Origin: Kribbella sp. ALI-6-A
GTDB taxonomy: Bacteria; Actinomycetota; Actinomycetes; Propionibacteriales; Kribbellaceae
Direction of reading: 5' to 3'
DNA: 64,000 nt
Assembly: GCF_001984195.1 (NCBI RefSeq)
Contig: NZ_MTQN01000004.1
Coordinates: forward strand, 62,001-126,000
The notes under the pieces were generated by a model. That model ran no database searches. It was not told the origin of the DNA and saw nothing but the letters and a program-made list of their open reading frames with translations. Made by a program: the position numbers and the translations under genes. The stretch's first letter is position 1; each line of letters begins with the position of its first letter. Below are positions 8,450 through 16,897 of this stretch, piece by piece.

Positions 8450-9208
8450 ATGACCAGCGCAGGGACCGGCGGCGGGTACGACCCGGCAACTTTCGAGAAA
8501 CTGTTCGCACTGGAGGCCAGCAGCTTCTGGTACCGCGCGCGCAGTGACCTGATCAACTGGGCGCTGGACCGCTACTTCCCAGCCGCGAGCTCGTTCCTCG
8601 AGCTCGGCTGCGGCAACGGCTACGTGCTCGACCGGGTCCGGCAGCAGCACCCGGACTGGAAGCTGGTCGGCACCGAGCTGTTCGAGGAGGGCCTGGTGAA
8701 CGCCCGGATCCGGATGCCCGGCGTCGAGCTGCGACAGCTCGACGCGACGCAGAACCCGTACGACGCCGAGTTCGACGTGGCCGGGGCGTTCGACGTGATC
8801 GAGCACGTCGAGGACGCGCCCGCGGTGCTGAAGGGGATGTTCCAGTCGGTCCGGCCGGGCGGCGGCGTACTGGTCACCGTGCCGCAGCACCAGTGGTTGT
8901 GGAGCGCGGCCGACGTCGCGGCGCACCACGTGAAGCGGTACAGCCGGCGCGACCTGATCGAGGAACTGCGCGCCGCCGGCTTCGAGCCGCTGCGGGTCAC
9001 GTCGTTCGTGTCGCTGCTGCTGCCCGCGATGATGGCGGCGCGCCTGACCAAGAAGGAGACCGCCGACGTCGAGGGCGAGCTCGGCATGGCCGCCCCGCTG
9101 AACGCCGCCTGCTTGGCGGTGATGCGCGTGGAGGGCGTGTTGATCCGGGCCGGGCTCAGGCTGCCGGCGGGCGGTTCGCTGCTGGCCGTCGCCCGCCGGC
9201 CCCACTGA
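8450..9208 (+). CDS. SAM-dependent class I methyltransferase
   Basis: A 252-aa protein whose motif I is LELGCGNGYVLDRV (about residues 47-60), followed by the acidic ribose-binding residue region (GTELFEEG) and the motif FDVIEHVEDAPAVLKGMFQSVRPGG, typical of Methyltransf_11/23 enzymes. The C-terminal part has a hydrophobic helix (SFVSLLLPAMMAARL). It resembles methyltransferases that act on lipids or sugars, but the substrate is not evident. Start is ATG 8450. Confidence 0.86.
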   Translation: MTSAGTGGGYDPATFEKLFALEASSFWYRARSDLINWALDRYFPAASSFLELGCGNGYVLDRVRQQHPDWKLVGTELFEEGLVNARIRMPGVELRQLDATQNPYDAEFDVAGAFDVIEHVEDAPAVLKGMFQSVRPGGGVLVTVPQHQWLWSAADVAAHHVKRYSRRDLIEELRAAGFEPLRVTSFVSLLLPAMMAARLTKKETADVEGELGMAAPLNAACLAVMRVEGVLIRAGLRLPAGGSLLAVARRPH

Positions 9209-9211
9209 GAG

Positions 9212-10087
9212 TCAGACGCCGATCGGGTGCCAGACGGTCTTCAGTTCCAGGTACTGCGTCAGCCGTGACAGCCCCGGGGACTCCAGCCAGTCCTCCGCGG
9301 CCGGGCGGCGGACTCGTTTGAGGTTCTCGGCCGCGGCCGCTTCCAGGTCGCGGGCCTCGTCCGGGTCCTCGACGCCGCACAGGTCGATCGCGTTGACGTC
9401 CAGGTGGGACGCGAGCCACGGGCCGATCTCCGACGCCGAGCCGGTGAGGATGTTGACCACCCCGCCCGGTACGTCGGAGGTCGCCATCACCTCGCCCAGC
9501 GTGATCGCCGGGATCGGGCGCTCGAACGACGTGACGACGACCGCCGTGTTGCCGGACACGATGGCCGGCGCGAGCACGCTGGTCAGGCCGAGCAGACTGG
9601 AGTCCTGCGGCGCGAGCAGCGCGACCACCCCTGTTGCCTCGGGCACCGAGAAGTCGAAGTACGGGCCGGCCACCGGGTTGCTCGAGCCGACCACCTGGGC
9701 CAGCTTGTCGGCCCAGCCGGCGTACCAGACCCAGCGGTCGATCGCGGCGTCGACGAGCGGCCGGGCCTTGGCGACCGACAGGCCCTCGGCCGCGGCGACC
9801 TCGGCGCTGAACTGGTCGTGCCGGCCTTCCATCACCTCGGCGATCCGGTAGAGCACCTGGCCGCGGTTGTACGCCGTCCGCGCGGACCAGCCGCCGAACG
9901 CCTTGCGGGCCGCGACGACGGCGTCGCGGGCATCCTTGCGGGAGGCCAACGACGCGTTCGCGAGGAACTTGCCCTTGGCATCGTTCACCACGTACGACCG
10001 GCCCGACTCGCTGCGGGGGAAGGCGCCCCCGACGTACAGCTTGTAGGTCTTGCGGATGTCCAGTCGCGCAGAGTCCTTAGTGGGCAA
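9212..10087 (-). CDS. Truncated aldehyde dehydrogenase-family protein
   Basis: A 291-aa protein homologous to the N-terminal NAD-binding half of aldehyde dehydrogenases (YKLYVGGAFPRSESGR, VVAARKAFGGWSART, VVNILTG). It stops before the catalytic half: there is no ELGGK Glu loop and no active-site Cys. The frame is intact with good codon bias, so it is probably a maintained non-catalytic paralogue, perhaps a partner of the full-length enzyme just upstream. The likely start is TTG 10087, overlapping the previous gene's stop by 11 bp, which implies translational coupling. Third gene of the deoC operon. Confidence 0.82.
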   Translation of the reverse strand: MPTKDSARLDIRKTYKLYVGGAFPRSESGRSYVVNDAKGKFLANASLASRKDARDAVVAARKAFGGWSARTAYNRGQVLYRIAEVMEGRHDQFSAEVAAAEGLSVAKARPLVDAAIDRWVWYAGWADKLAQVVGSSNPVAGPYFDFSVPEATGVVALLAPQDSSLLGLTSVLAPAIVSGNTAVVVTSFERPIPAITLGEVMATSDVPGGVVNILTGSASEIGPWLASHLDVNAIDLCGVEDPDEARDLEAAAAENLKRVRRPAAEDWLESPGLSRLTQYLELKTVWHPIGV

Positions 10088-11513
10088 GGTAGGCCTCCAG
10101 ACCGTGGCGGCCGCCCTCGCGGCCGTAGCCCGACTCCTTGTACCCGCCGAACGGCGAGGACGGGTCGAAGCGGTTGAACGTGTTCGCCCAGACCACGCCC
10201 GCGCGCAGCTGGTTGGCCATCCACAGGATCCGCGACCCCTTGTCGGTCCAGACCCCGGCCGACAGCCCGAACGGCGTGTTGTTGGCCTTCTCCACCGCTT
10301 CGGCGGGGGTGCGGAAGGTCAGCACCGACAGCACCGGGCCGAAGATCTCCTCGCGGGCGATCCGGTGCGCCTGGGAGACGCCGGTGAAGACGGTCGGCGG
10401 GAACCAGAAGCCCTGCGCCGGCAGTTCGCACTCCGGCGACCAGCGCTCGGCGCCCTCGTCCTCGCCGACCTGCGACAGCTCGCGGATCCGGGCCAGCTGC
10501 TCGGCGGAGTTGATCGCGCCGATGTCGGTGTTCTTGTCCAGCGGGTCGCCGACGCGCAGCGTGCTCATCCGGCGCTTCAGCCGGGCCAGCACCTCGTCGT
10601 ACACGCTCTCCTGGACCAGCAGCCGCGAACCGGCGCAGCAGACGTGGCCCTGGTTGAAGAAGATGCCGTTGACGATGCCCTCGACGGTCTGGTCGATCGG
10701 CGCGTCCTCGAAGACGATGTTCGCGGCCTTGCCGCCGAGCTCGAGGGTGACCTTCTTGTCCGTGCCGGCCACCGATCGGGCGATCGACCGGCCGACCGCG
10801 GTCGAGCCGGTGAACGCGACCTTGTCGACGCCCTCGTGCTCGACCAGCGCCTGCCCGGTCCGGCCCGCGCCGGTGATGATGTTCACCACGCCCGGCGGCA
10901 GGTCGGCCTGCTGGCAGATCTCGGCGAAGGCGAGCGCGGTCAGCGGCGTCGTCTCGGCGGGCTTCAGGACCACGGTGTTGCCGGCCGCGAGCGCCGGGGC
11001 GATCTTCCACGCCAGCATCATCAGCGGGAAGTTCCACGGGATGACCTGCGCGGCGACGCCCAGCGGCCGCGGGTCGGGCCCGGCACCGGCGTACTCGAGC
11101 TTGTCGGCCCAGCCGGCGTAGTAGAAGAAGTGCGCGGCGACCAGCGGCAGGTCGACGTCGCGCGACTCGCGGATCGGCTTGCCGTTGTCGAGCGACTCCA
11201 GCACGGCCAGCTCACGCGACCGCTCCTGGATCAGCCGGGCGATCCGGAACAGGTACTTGGCCCGGTCGCGACCGGCCATCGGGCCCCAGACCTTCTCGTA
11301 GGCACGGCGAGCGGCCCGCACGGCCTTGTCGACGTCGGCCGGACCGGCCTCGCTGACCTCGGCCAGCACCTCCTCCGACGCCGGGCTGACGGTCTTGAAC
11401 GGCTTGCCGTCGGTCGCCTCGACGAAGGCGCCGTTGACGAACAACCCGTACGACGACTTGATGTCGACGATCGCCCGGGACTCGGGCGCCGGTGCGTACT
11501 CGAATCTGCTCAT
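10077..11513 (-). CDS. NAD(P)-dependent aldehyde dehydrogenase
   Basis: A 478-aa, full-length ALDH. It has IPWNFPLMMLAWKIAPALAA, KPAETTPL, the cofactor motif FTGSTAVG, the general-base Glu in LELGGK and the catalytic Cys292 in FFNQGHVCCAGSR. It sits 3 bp after deoC and overlaps the truncated ALDH, so the three genes form one operon. The context suggests oxidation of the acetaldehyde released by DeoC from deoxyribose-5-phosphate; this is inference, since ALDH specificity cannot be read from the sequence. Confidence 0.94.
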   Translation of the reverse strand: MSRFEYAPAPESRAIVDIKSSYGLFVNGAFVEATDGKPFKTVSPASEEVLAEVSEAGPADVDKAVRAARRAYEKVWGPMAGRDRAKYLFRIARLIQERSRELAVLESLDNGKPIRESRDVDLPLVAAHFFYYAGWADKLEYAGAGPDPRPLGVAAQVIPWNFPLMMLAWKIAPALAAGNTVVLKPAETTPLTALAFAEICQQADLPPGVVNIITGAGRTGQALVEHEGVDKVAFTGSTAVGRSIARSVAGTDKKVTLELGGKAANIVFEDAPIDQTVEGIVNGIFFNQGHVCCAGSRLLVQESVYDEVLARLKRRMSTLRVGDPLDKNTDIGAINSAEQLARIRELSQVGEDEGAERWSPECELPAQGFWFPPTVFTGVSQAHRIAREEIFGPVLSVLTFRTPAEAVEKANNTPFGLSAGVWTDKGSRILWMANQLRAGVVWANTFNRFDPSSPFGGYKESGYGREGGRHGLEAYLAH

Positions 11514-11516
11514 GCC

Positions 11517-12485
11517 TCAGTCCAGCGTGAAGTAGTCGGGTCCGGGGTAGTGCCCGGTGGCCAGCTTGGTGCGTTGCATCAGCAGGTCGTTCAGCAGGCT
11601 GGACGCGCCGAAGCGGAACAGCTCGGGGTCCAGCCAGTCAGGGCCGGCCGTCTCGTTGACGGTGACCAGGTACTTGATCGCGTCCTTCGCGGTCCGGATC
11701 CCACCGGCCGACTTGACGCCGATGTGCAGCCCGGTGGCCTCGTGGTAGTCGCGGACCGCCTCCAGCATCACCAGCGTGACCGGCAGCGTCGCCGCGGGGG
11801 AGACCTTGCCGGTGGAGGTCTTGATGAAGTCGGCGCCGGCCAGCATCGCCAGCCAGGACGCGCGCCGGACGTTGTCGTAGGTGACCAGCTCGCCGGTCTC
11901 CAGGATCACCTTCAGGTGCGCGTCGCCGGCGGCGTCGCGGATCGCGGCGATCTCGTCGAAGACCAGCCCGTAGCGGCCGGACAGGAACGCGCCGCGGTCG
12001 ATCACCATGTCGACCTCGTCGGCGCCGGCCGCGACCGCGTCCTTGGTGTCCTGCACCTTGATCGCCAGGCTCGACCGGCCGCTGGGAAAGGCGGTCGCGA
12101 CGCTGGCCACGTTGATGCCCGAGCCGCGCAGTTCGTACTTCGCGGTCGCCACCAGGTCGGGATAGACACAGACCGCGGCGACCTGCGGCGCCGTCGGGTC
12201 GGCCGGGTCGGGGCGCCGCGCCTTCGCGCACAGGGCCCGGACCTTGCCCGGGGTGTCCTGCCCCTCCAGCGTGGTCAGGTCGATCATCTGGATCGCCAGG
12301 TCCAGCGCGTACGCCTTCGCGGTGGTCTTGATCGACCGTGTGCTCAACGTCGCGGCCCGCGCCTCGGCGCCGACCTGGTCGACGCCCGGCAGACCGAGCA
12401 GGAACCGGCGCAACCGGTCCTCGGACGAGGTCACGTCGGCGAGGCTGTCCACGCCTGCGCCGGGGCTGCTGTCGGTAGTGGTCAC
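11517..12485 (-). CDS. deoC: Deoxyribose-phosphate aldolase
   Basis: Class I aldolase splitting 2-deoxyribose-5-phosphate into glyceraldehyde-3-phosphate and acetaldehyde, the last step of deoxynucleoside catabolism. The Schiff-base Lys is in ADFIKTSTGK, the second active-site Lys in GVKSAGGIRT and the active-site Asp in DEVDMVID. With the GTG start at 12485 the protein is 322 aa, the usual length for the actinobacterial form with its N-terminal helical extension. The frame is open further upstream but that part lacks similarity and lies opposite the DinB gene. First gene of the deoC-ALDH-ALDH operon. Confidence 0.94.
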   Translation of the reverse strand: MTTTDSSPGAGVDSLADVTSSEDRLRRFLLGLPGVDQVGAEARAATLSTRSIKTTAKAYALDLAIQMIDLTTLEGQDTPGKVRALCAKARRPDPADPTAPQVAAVCVYPDLVATAKYELRGSGINVASVATAFPSGRSSLAIKVQDTKDAVAAGADEVDMVIDRGAFLSGRYGLVFDEIAAIRDAAGDAHLKVILETGELVTYDNVRRASWLAMLAGADFIKTSTGKVSPAATLPVTLVMLEAVRDYHEATGLHIGVKSAGGIRTAKDAIKYLVTVNETAGPDWLDPELFRFGASSLLNDLLMQRTKLATGHYPGPDYFTLD

Positions 12486-12562
12486 CTTGGGCAGTCTAAT
12501 CCTCGCCGGAGCCTGGTTCGCCCGCCCGCGAGTGCCCTTGTGGGCCCCGCCACCTCGTGGTG

Positions 12563-13156
12563 TCAGGAGAAGGCGTAGCTGCCGGAGACCGGGCGCCAGC
12601 CGCCGGGCGGATCCTCGCCGGTGCGGCCGTCGACGGCTTCGCGCAGAAGGTCGGCGTGACCGGTGTGACGGCCGTACTCCTCGACCAGGTCGAAGAGCAG
12701 CCGGCGCAGGCTGGCGTGGGTGCCGTCCGGCCAGGCGACGTGCGCGTCCTGGCCGAGCCCGCCGTCGGCCAGCGCATCGGCTACCAACCGGCGCGAACGG
12801 GCGATCGTGTCGTCCCAGTACGCGTACAGCTGCTCCGGGGACTCCTGAGCCGCCGTCTCGAACTCCCAGGTGCCGCTGCCGTCCCAGCCGAGCTCCTGCC
12901 ACGGCGTACCGAGGTCTGCGCCCTGGAACTTCACGCGGAACGTGTAGTCCTCCTGCAACGCCAGGTGCTTCAGCAAGCCGCCGAGGGTCAGCGCCGAGGC
13001 TCCGATCCGCAGCCTCAGCCCGTCCGGCCCCAGTCCGTCGGCCTTCCAGCGGAACGTCGTCCGCAACCGATCCAGGGCGCCGAGCAGGTGCTCGACCTCC
13101 GACCCCGCCCTCGGCGGTTCCCACGGGCACTCGTCCAGGAACGTGTCGTCACTCAT
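12563..13156 (-). CDS. DinB / DUF664 family protein
   Basis: A 197-aa four-helix-bundle protein of the DinB-DUF664 group, which are putative metal-dependent enzymes, often mycothiol-linked in actinomycetes. Candidate metal ligands are His in LLKHLALQEDY and the pair in YGRHTGHADLLRE. It has the N-terminal helix LLGALDRLRTTFRWKADGL usual for the family. The ATG at 13156 (MSDDTF) is preferred over the upstream 13165. It is a single gene, divergent from the PH-domain gene. The substrate is unknown. Confidence 0.83.
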   Translation of the reverse strand: MSDDTFLDECPWEPPRAGSEVEHLLGALDRLRTTFRWKADGLGPDGLRLRIGASALTLGGLLKHLALQEDYTFRVKFQGADLGTPWQELGWDGSGTWEFETAAQESPEQLYAYWDDTIARSRRLVADALADGGLGQDAHVAWPDGTHASLRRLLFDLVEEYGRHTGHADLLREAVDGRTGEDPPGGWRPVSGSYAFS

Positions 13157-13243
13157 GCACAGCACGCTAAACCGCTACCCGGACGACCTCCGTCCGCGAA
13201 GGCCGCGCTCGTCCGGCTCGCGGCGAGCGGCTACCTTGTCCGG

Positions 13244-13804
13244 GTGAAACCGAAGGTGACCGAGAACGAGCAGTACCTGTCGGCGTCGAACCGCATCACC
13301 GGCGTCGTCGTGATGGTGATCGGCCTGGCCGGCCTGGTCGACATCGTCGTCGAGTGGCGCACGCTGGGCGGTCTGCTGGTCGCGGCCCTGATCGGCATTC
13401 TGATGATCGTCGCGTACGTCGGTCTGGTGCGTCCCTCGGTCACGCTGCGGCCCGACGGGCTGATGATCCGTAACCACATCCGCGACCACCACGTCCCGTG
13501 GCACCGGATCGAGGACGTCGACGTCACCGACATCCTGCGCGTGCACACCAGCACCGGCAAGATCCGCTGCCCCGGCGTCCAGCTGGTGATGAAGGACCTG
13601 CGCAAGCAGCGTGTCGGCGGCCGCAAGCTCGGCGCGGACAACTCGATCAGCCGCGCCGACTTCGTCGTCGACCGGATCGACAACCACCGCGAGCGGTACG
13701 CCAAGACCGCCGAGGGCGAGATCACCACCACCTGGGCCAAGCCCGAACTGATCGCCGTCGCCGTCCTGGCCGTCGTCGCCGTGGTCGCCCAGTTCCTGCG
13801 CTGA
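13244..13804 (+). CDS. PH-domain membrane protein
   Basis: A 186-aa protein with two close N-terminal transmembrane helices (residues about 18-60: ITGVVVMVIGLAGL, GGLLVAALIGILMIVAYVGL). A bacterial PH-like domain follows (VTLRPDGLMIRNHIRDHHVPWHRIEDVDV), and one more C-terminal helix (AVAVLAVVAVVAQFL). This layout matches the small 'PH domain-containing protein' family of actinomycetes, of unknown role at the membrane. It starts at GTG 13244; the open frame extends far upstream but is antisense to the DinB gene. Confidence 0.8.
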   Translation: MKPKVTENEQYLSASNRITGVVVMVIGLAGLVDIVVEWRTLGGLLVAALIGILMIVAYVGLVRPSVTLRPDGLMIRNHIRDHHVPWHRIEDVDVTDILRVHTSTGKIRCPGVQLVMKDLRKQRVGGRKLGADNSISRADFVVDRIDNHRERYAKTAEGEITTTWAKPELIAVAVLAVVAVVAQFLR

Positions 13805-13814
13805 CCCTCTGCCC

Positions 13815-14291
13815 ATCGGGCCGGCGGTCAGCGGCAGCTTCGCCTCCGCCGCCCGGCGTACGACCTGCCGACCGGTTCCTCACCTCGGTGGTGCGATCCG
13901 GTACGCCGGCCTTCGCGCTGGCGACCGTCGACGGCGGCCGCGACAGCTACTGGCACCGGCGCTCCACCGGCGACGATCCACAGCAGCTGGTCGTCGCCGA
14001 ACTCTTTCCCCTGCTGGCGAAACGCGGCCTGCGCACCGACCGGTACGGCGTACTGGAATGGGCGGCGACTTCGCGGCGTACCGGGTCCGCGGCGCCCAGC
14101 TGAGAAACGTTGCCCTGCGCATCGATTGTGGGCGGGACGACCCGTTCGCCGGCGCCGTGCGGGACCTGCGGCGAGACGTTGCCAGTGACGGTGGCATCCA
14201 GGCCGGCGCGCACACCGCCGGCTACTGGCGGCGGATGCTGCCGGGCCAGCTCCGGTTCCTCGGCGAGCGGCTGGACCGGCCCGTCCGCTGA
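13815..14291 (+). pseudogene. Decayed alpha/beta-hydrolase (esterase) gene
   Basis: Three pieces of one esterase-like protein lie in order but in different frames. GPAVSGSFASAAR starts at 13818. Next, RPADRFLTSVVRSGTPAFAL with VDGGRDSYWHRR and DRYGVLEW runs from about 13858 to 14060. Last, MGGDFAAY then ALRIDCGRDDPF and GAHTAGYWRRMLPGQLRFL runs from 14058 to the TGA at 14291. The nucleophile segment expected as GWSMGGYG is broken between pieces two and three, and the domain core (roughly 100 codons) is missing. A single deletion cannot explain the frames, so this is an old, multiply damaged copy. Confidence 0.72.
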
Positions 14292-14450
14292 CGCAGGGCA
14301 GCGGTGAGTTGACGCAGGGCCAGGAATTCGGTGAACCGAGGGGAACTTCACTCGAAGATGCTGCGTCCGAACCCGTGTTCAGGCCGGAGTGAACCTCTGT
14401 GTGATCCAGGATGGCTCCGGTATGTCCCCCAGTACTCGAGAGTGGAGCGC

Positions 14451-15380
14451 ATGAACTATCTCTCCAGCAAGAAGCTGCGCGTCCTGGCCGGCGCCGTCGC
14501 CGTGGCCAGCTGCGCGATGCTTGCGATGCCCAACGCGCAGGCCGCGCAGACGTCCCCGGCCGCCGCCGCGGAGCGTCCGGCCCCGGCGCACATCGACACC
14601 CCGGCGCAGGTCCCGAACGCCGGCCGCGACGCCGGCTGGAACGCCGCCGGTGCGCTGCGGGCGGTGAAGAACAACAAGCTGTACGGCACCGGCAACATCG
14701 CGCCGTCGAAGTGCCGCCGGCCGAACGTCGCGCTGAACACCGAGGCCAGGGTCCGGTACTTCGAGACCGAGCTGGTTCGCTGCATGTACGCCTCCTGGAA
14801 GCCGAACCTGTGGCGGATGGGCGCGCGCTGGGACGTCAAGCCGAAGCTGGTCGTGCACGGCTACAACACGGTGAAGACCGTGTGTGGCAACGTCACCGGC
14901 TGGGTCTCGTTCTACTGCTCGGCCAACGGCGGCACGATCTACATCCCGTGGCGTCAGCTGGTCACCTACTACGCGCAGGACCCGACGTTCGCCGTCGCCT
15001 ACGCGACCAACACGATCGCCCACGAGTACGGGCACCACGTGCAGAACATGACCAGCATCCTGACCGCCTCGTGGTGGCGTCAGCGGCACATGACCTACGA
15101 CGCGGGCCTGGCCGAGAGCCGTCGCCGTGAGCTGCAGGCCTCGTGCCTCGGCTCGGCCTACCTCGGCGCCAACAAGGCCTACTACCCGATGAGCGGGGGT
15201 CTGCTGGCCGAGTGGAAGTGGGTCATCTCGCACTCCGGCGACCAGCCGGGCTACCCGCGTGACCACGGCTCGTGGACCAACCACAACTACTGGTCGCTGG
15301 CCGGCTTCACCGGCAACGGCAAGAACACCCACCCGGGCAGCTGCCAGACCTGGTCGGCCCCGGCCACCCGGATCGCCTGA
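14451..15380 (+). CDS. Secreted neutral zinc metallopeptidase (YpfJ/PF04228-like)
   Basis: A 309-aa exported protein with an N-terminal signal (KKLRVLAGAVAVASCAMLAMPNAQA). Its catalytic zinc motif HEYGHH begins at His191 within TNTIAHEYGHHVQNM. A later Glu in LAESRRRELQASCLG may supply the third ligand, as in the putative neutral zinc metallopeptidase family. Several Cys (SKCRR, VRCMY, VCGN, FYCS, SCQTW) suggest disulfides. GTGGAGC just before ATG 14451 acts as ribosome binding site; the frame is open further upstream without similarity. It is followed by a strong terminator. Confidence 0.85.
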   Translation: MNYLSSKKLRVLAGAVAVASCAMLAMPNAQAAQTSPAAAAERPAPAHIDTPAQVPNAGRDAGWNAAGALRAVKNNKLYGTGNIAPSKCRRPNVALNTEARVRYFETELVRCMYASWKPNLWRMGARWDVKPKLVVHGYNTVKTVCGNVTGWVSFYCSANGGTIYIPWRQLVTYYAQDPTFAVAYATNTIAHEYGHHVQNMTSILTASWWRQRHMTYDAGLAESRRRELQASCLGSAYLGANKAYYPMSGGLLAEWKWVISHSGDQPGYPRDHGSWTNHNYWSLAGFTGNGKNTHPGSCQTWSAPATRIA

Positions 15381-15425
15381 CCTTCGCCTGGATTCGGTTC
15401 GGTAAAGGCCACGCCTGCACCGTAA

Positions 15426-15465
15426 CGAAGGCGCCCGGAGAGCGTTGCCTCTCCGGGCGCCTTCG
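15426..15465 (+). terminator. Rho-independent terminator after the metallopeptidase gene
   Basis: A perfect 17-bp stem (15426-15442 with 15449-15465, arms CGAAGGCGCCCGGAGAG and complement) with a 6-base loop, followed by CGTTTTG. It lies 45 bp after the stop codon. Confidence 0.88.
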
Positions 15466-15482
15466 CGTTTTGCCGACACGTG

Positions 15483-15499
15483 CACGATCTGCGATCGTG
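15483..15499. promoter_or_regulatory. Perfect palindrome, possible operator
   Basis: CACGATC-TGC-GATCGTG, 7-bp arms, located about 70-87 bp upstream of the GTG start at 15570. A TTAGAGT sequence near 15530 could be the -10 element of that gene. The binding protein is unknown. Confidence 0.4.
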
Positions 15500-15569
15500 T
15501 GGTTACCGTGTTTCGGGTCCGCACGCCTTAGAGTCTGGGTCGAATGTCGAACGGCAGGAGTCAAGGACA

Positions 15570-16022
15570 GTGAACTACGACGAGTTCAACACCGAGTACA
15601 CCAAGGTGCTGGACAAGATCAAGAGCGGTAAGTGCAGCTGGTCGGAGCTGTCCGGGCATGTCACCCGGCTTCGTCAGTCGACCGCGGGCATCACGGCGCC
15701 GATCGAGCGGAGCCAGATCGACAGCGACCTGGCCGCGCTCAGCCAGATGGTCGACCTGTCCCGCCGGACCAACGACAAGGAGGACGTCTGGACGGTCACG
15801 TCCGAGGCGATCCGCCGGGCCAGCAGCCAGGAGGGCACCGTCGCGGACCGCATCGGCCGGATCGAGGCGAGCATCAACGACATCACCGCCCTGGCCAACC
15901 GCAACCCCGACGAGCGCGACGCGCTGATGCAGTCGACCAGCACGCTGCGCATCCTGCACTCGTCGCTGCAGAGCTCGCTGCGCACCGAGCAGGCCGAGCA
16001 GGAAGCCGCCGCCGTCCGCTGA
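15570..16022 (+). CDS. Small helical protein of unknown function
   Basis: A 150-aa, highly charged protein without membrane segments or signal peptide. It is predicted from its heptad-like pattern (LAALSQMVDLSRR, IGRIEASINDITALA, LRILHSSLQSSLR) to be almost entirely alpha-helical. No catalytic motif is seen and I do not recognise a family. Start is GTG 15570, with AGGAG nine bases upstream. It is a single gene between two strong hairpins with a palindrome in its upstream region, so it is an independently regulated unit. Confidence 0.75.
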   Translation: MNYDEFNTEYTKVLDKIKSGKCSWSELSGHVTRLRQSTAGITAPIERSQIDSDLAALSQMVDLSRRTNDKEDVWTVTSEAIRRASSQEGTVADRIGRIEASINDITALANRNPDERDALMQSTSTLRILHSSLQSSLRTEQAEQEAAAVR

Positions 16023-16110
16023 CGGGGTCGGTGGTCGCTCCGCTGCCCCGTGGCGAGCGTCGACTGGGAGTTTCCCGCCAGGTGCTCCCACTCACCAACT
16101 GAGCTGAACG

Positions 16111-16147
16111 AAACCGAAGGGCCCCTCGACGAGGGGCCCTTCGGTTT
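16111..16147. terminator. Bidirectional terminator between convergent genes
   Basis: A perfect 17-bp stem, AAACCGAAGGGCCCCTC (16111-16127) with its complement at 16131-16147, and a 3-base loop. A-run on one side and T-run on the other let it work in both directions, for the 15570 gene and the TetR gene. Confidence 0.85.
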
Positions 16148-16243
16148 GTCCGAGGCGGGTGAGCAAGCCTGGCTGGGCTCAGACGTTTCTGCGCAGCGCC
16201 TCCGCTGCTGAGCAACCAGGGGTGAGCGCCTCGAGCCGGGCGG

Positions 16244-16813
16244 TCAGCCCAGGGCCGCGCTGGCCGCGCGCAGCTCGTCCAGGGCGGCGGTGGCGTACGT
16301 GCCGAGTTCGCCCTCACCCGCTGCGGTCCAGTCCGCCCAAGCGCGCTTGAACGCGAGCACGCCGAGCTCCGCGGCGAGATGGGCCGTCGGCTCCGCAATG
16401 CCGCGGGCCACCAGCGCGTCGGTCATCGCCGCCGCGAGGCCGACACTCTTGAGGGCGTCCCGCGCCTGGAGCTCGCTGTTGGCGGCGACGGCCGCCTGGA
16501 TCTTCGGGTAGAGCTCCCGATTGAACGACGTCATCATCGTCGCCGCGCGCTGCAGGCCCGCGCCGACGGCCTCGAGCGGGGTGGCGCCGGCCGGCGCGGC
16601 CGCGATCCCCTCGGTCAGCAGCTCGCTGAGCGCCGCCTGCCCGGCGACCAGCAGCTCGCGCTTGTCGGGGAAGTGCCGGAAGAACGTGCTCTTGGTGACA
16701 CCCGCGCGCTCCGCGATCTCGGCGACCGTCGTCGCGTCGTAGCCCTGCTCGGTGAACAGGTCGACAGCGGCCACGACCATCCGCTCGCGCGCTGCTGGTT
16801 CCCACCTCGCCAT
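16244..16813 (-). CDS. TetR-family transcriptional repressor
   Basis: A 189-aa regulator with an N-terminal helix-turn-helix (AAVDLFTEQGYDATTVAEIAERAGVTKSTFFRHFPDK, split here only for description) and a C-terminal ligand-binding helical domain. It is divergent from an NAD(P)-dependent oxidoreductase gene 84 bp away. That gap contains two copies of a GGGAC-N4-GTCCC palindrome, the probable operators. The local regulator/target pair layout suggests it represses itself and the oxidoreductase gene until an unknown ligand binds. Confidence 0.92.
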   Translation of the reverse strand: MARWEPAARERMVVAAVDLFTEQGYDATTVAEIAERAGVTKSTFFRHFPDKRELLVAGQAALSELLTEGIAAAPAGATPLEAVGAGLQRAATMMTSFNRELYPKIQAAVAANSELQARDALKSVGLAAAMTDALVARGIAEPTAHLAAELGVLAFKRAWADWTAAGEGELGTYATAALDELRAASAALG

Positions 16814-16827
16814 GGCACCATCATAGG

Positions 16828-16849
16828 TGACGGGACTCTTGTCCCATCA
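16828..16849. promoter_or_regulatory. TetR operator copy 1
   Basis: TGACGGGACTCTTGTCCCATCA, an imperfect 22-bp palindrome (one mismatched pair outside the GGGAC/GTCCC core), just upstream of the TetR start. Confidence 0.7.
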
Positions 16850-16860
16850 TGGTGTTAGAG

Positions 16861-16882
16861 TGATGGGACAAAAGTCCCATCA
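16861..16882. promoter_or_regulatory. TetR operator copy 2
   Basis: A perfect palindrome of 9-bp arms (TGATGGGAC and GTCCCATCA) with a 4-base AAAA centre, 16 bp before the ATG of the oxidoreductase gene. Its centre is 33 bp, about three helical turns, from copy 1. Confidence 0.75.
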
Positions 16883-16897
16883 CTTGTTGGAGCTGTC

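Noticed and set aside
10050..12578. A plus-strand open frame of about 840 codons over the ALDH/deoC operon
   Set aside because: No similarity and biased amino-acid content; the three minus-strand genes have full catalytic motifs.
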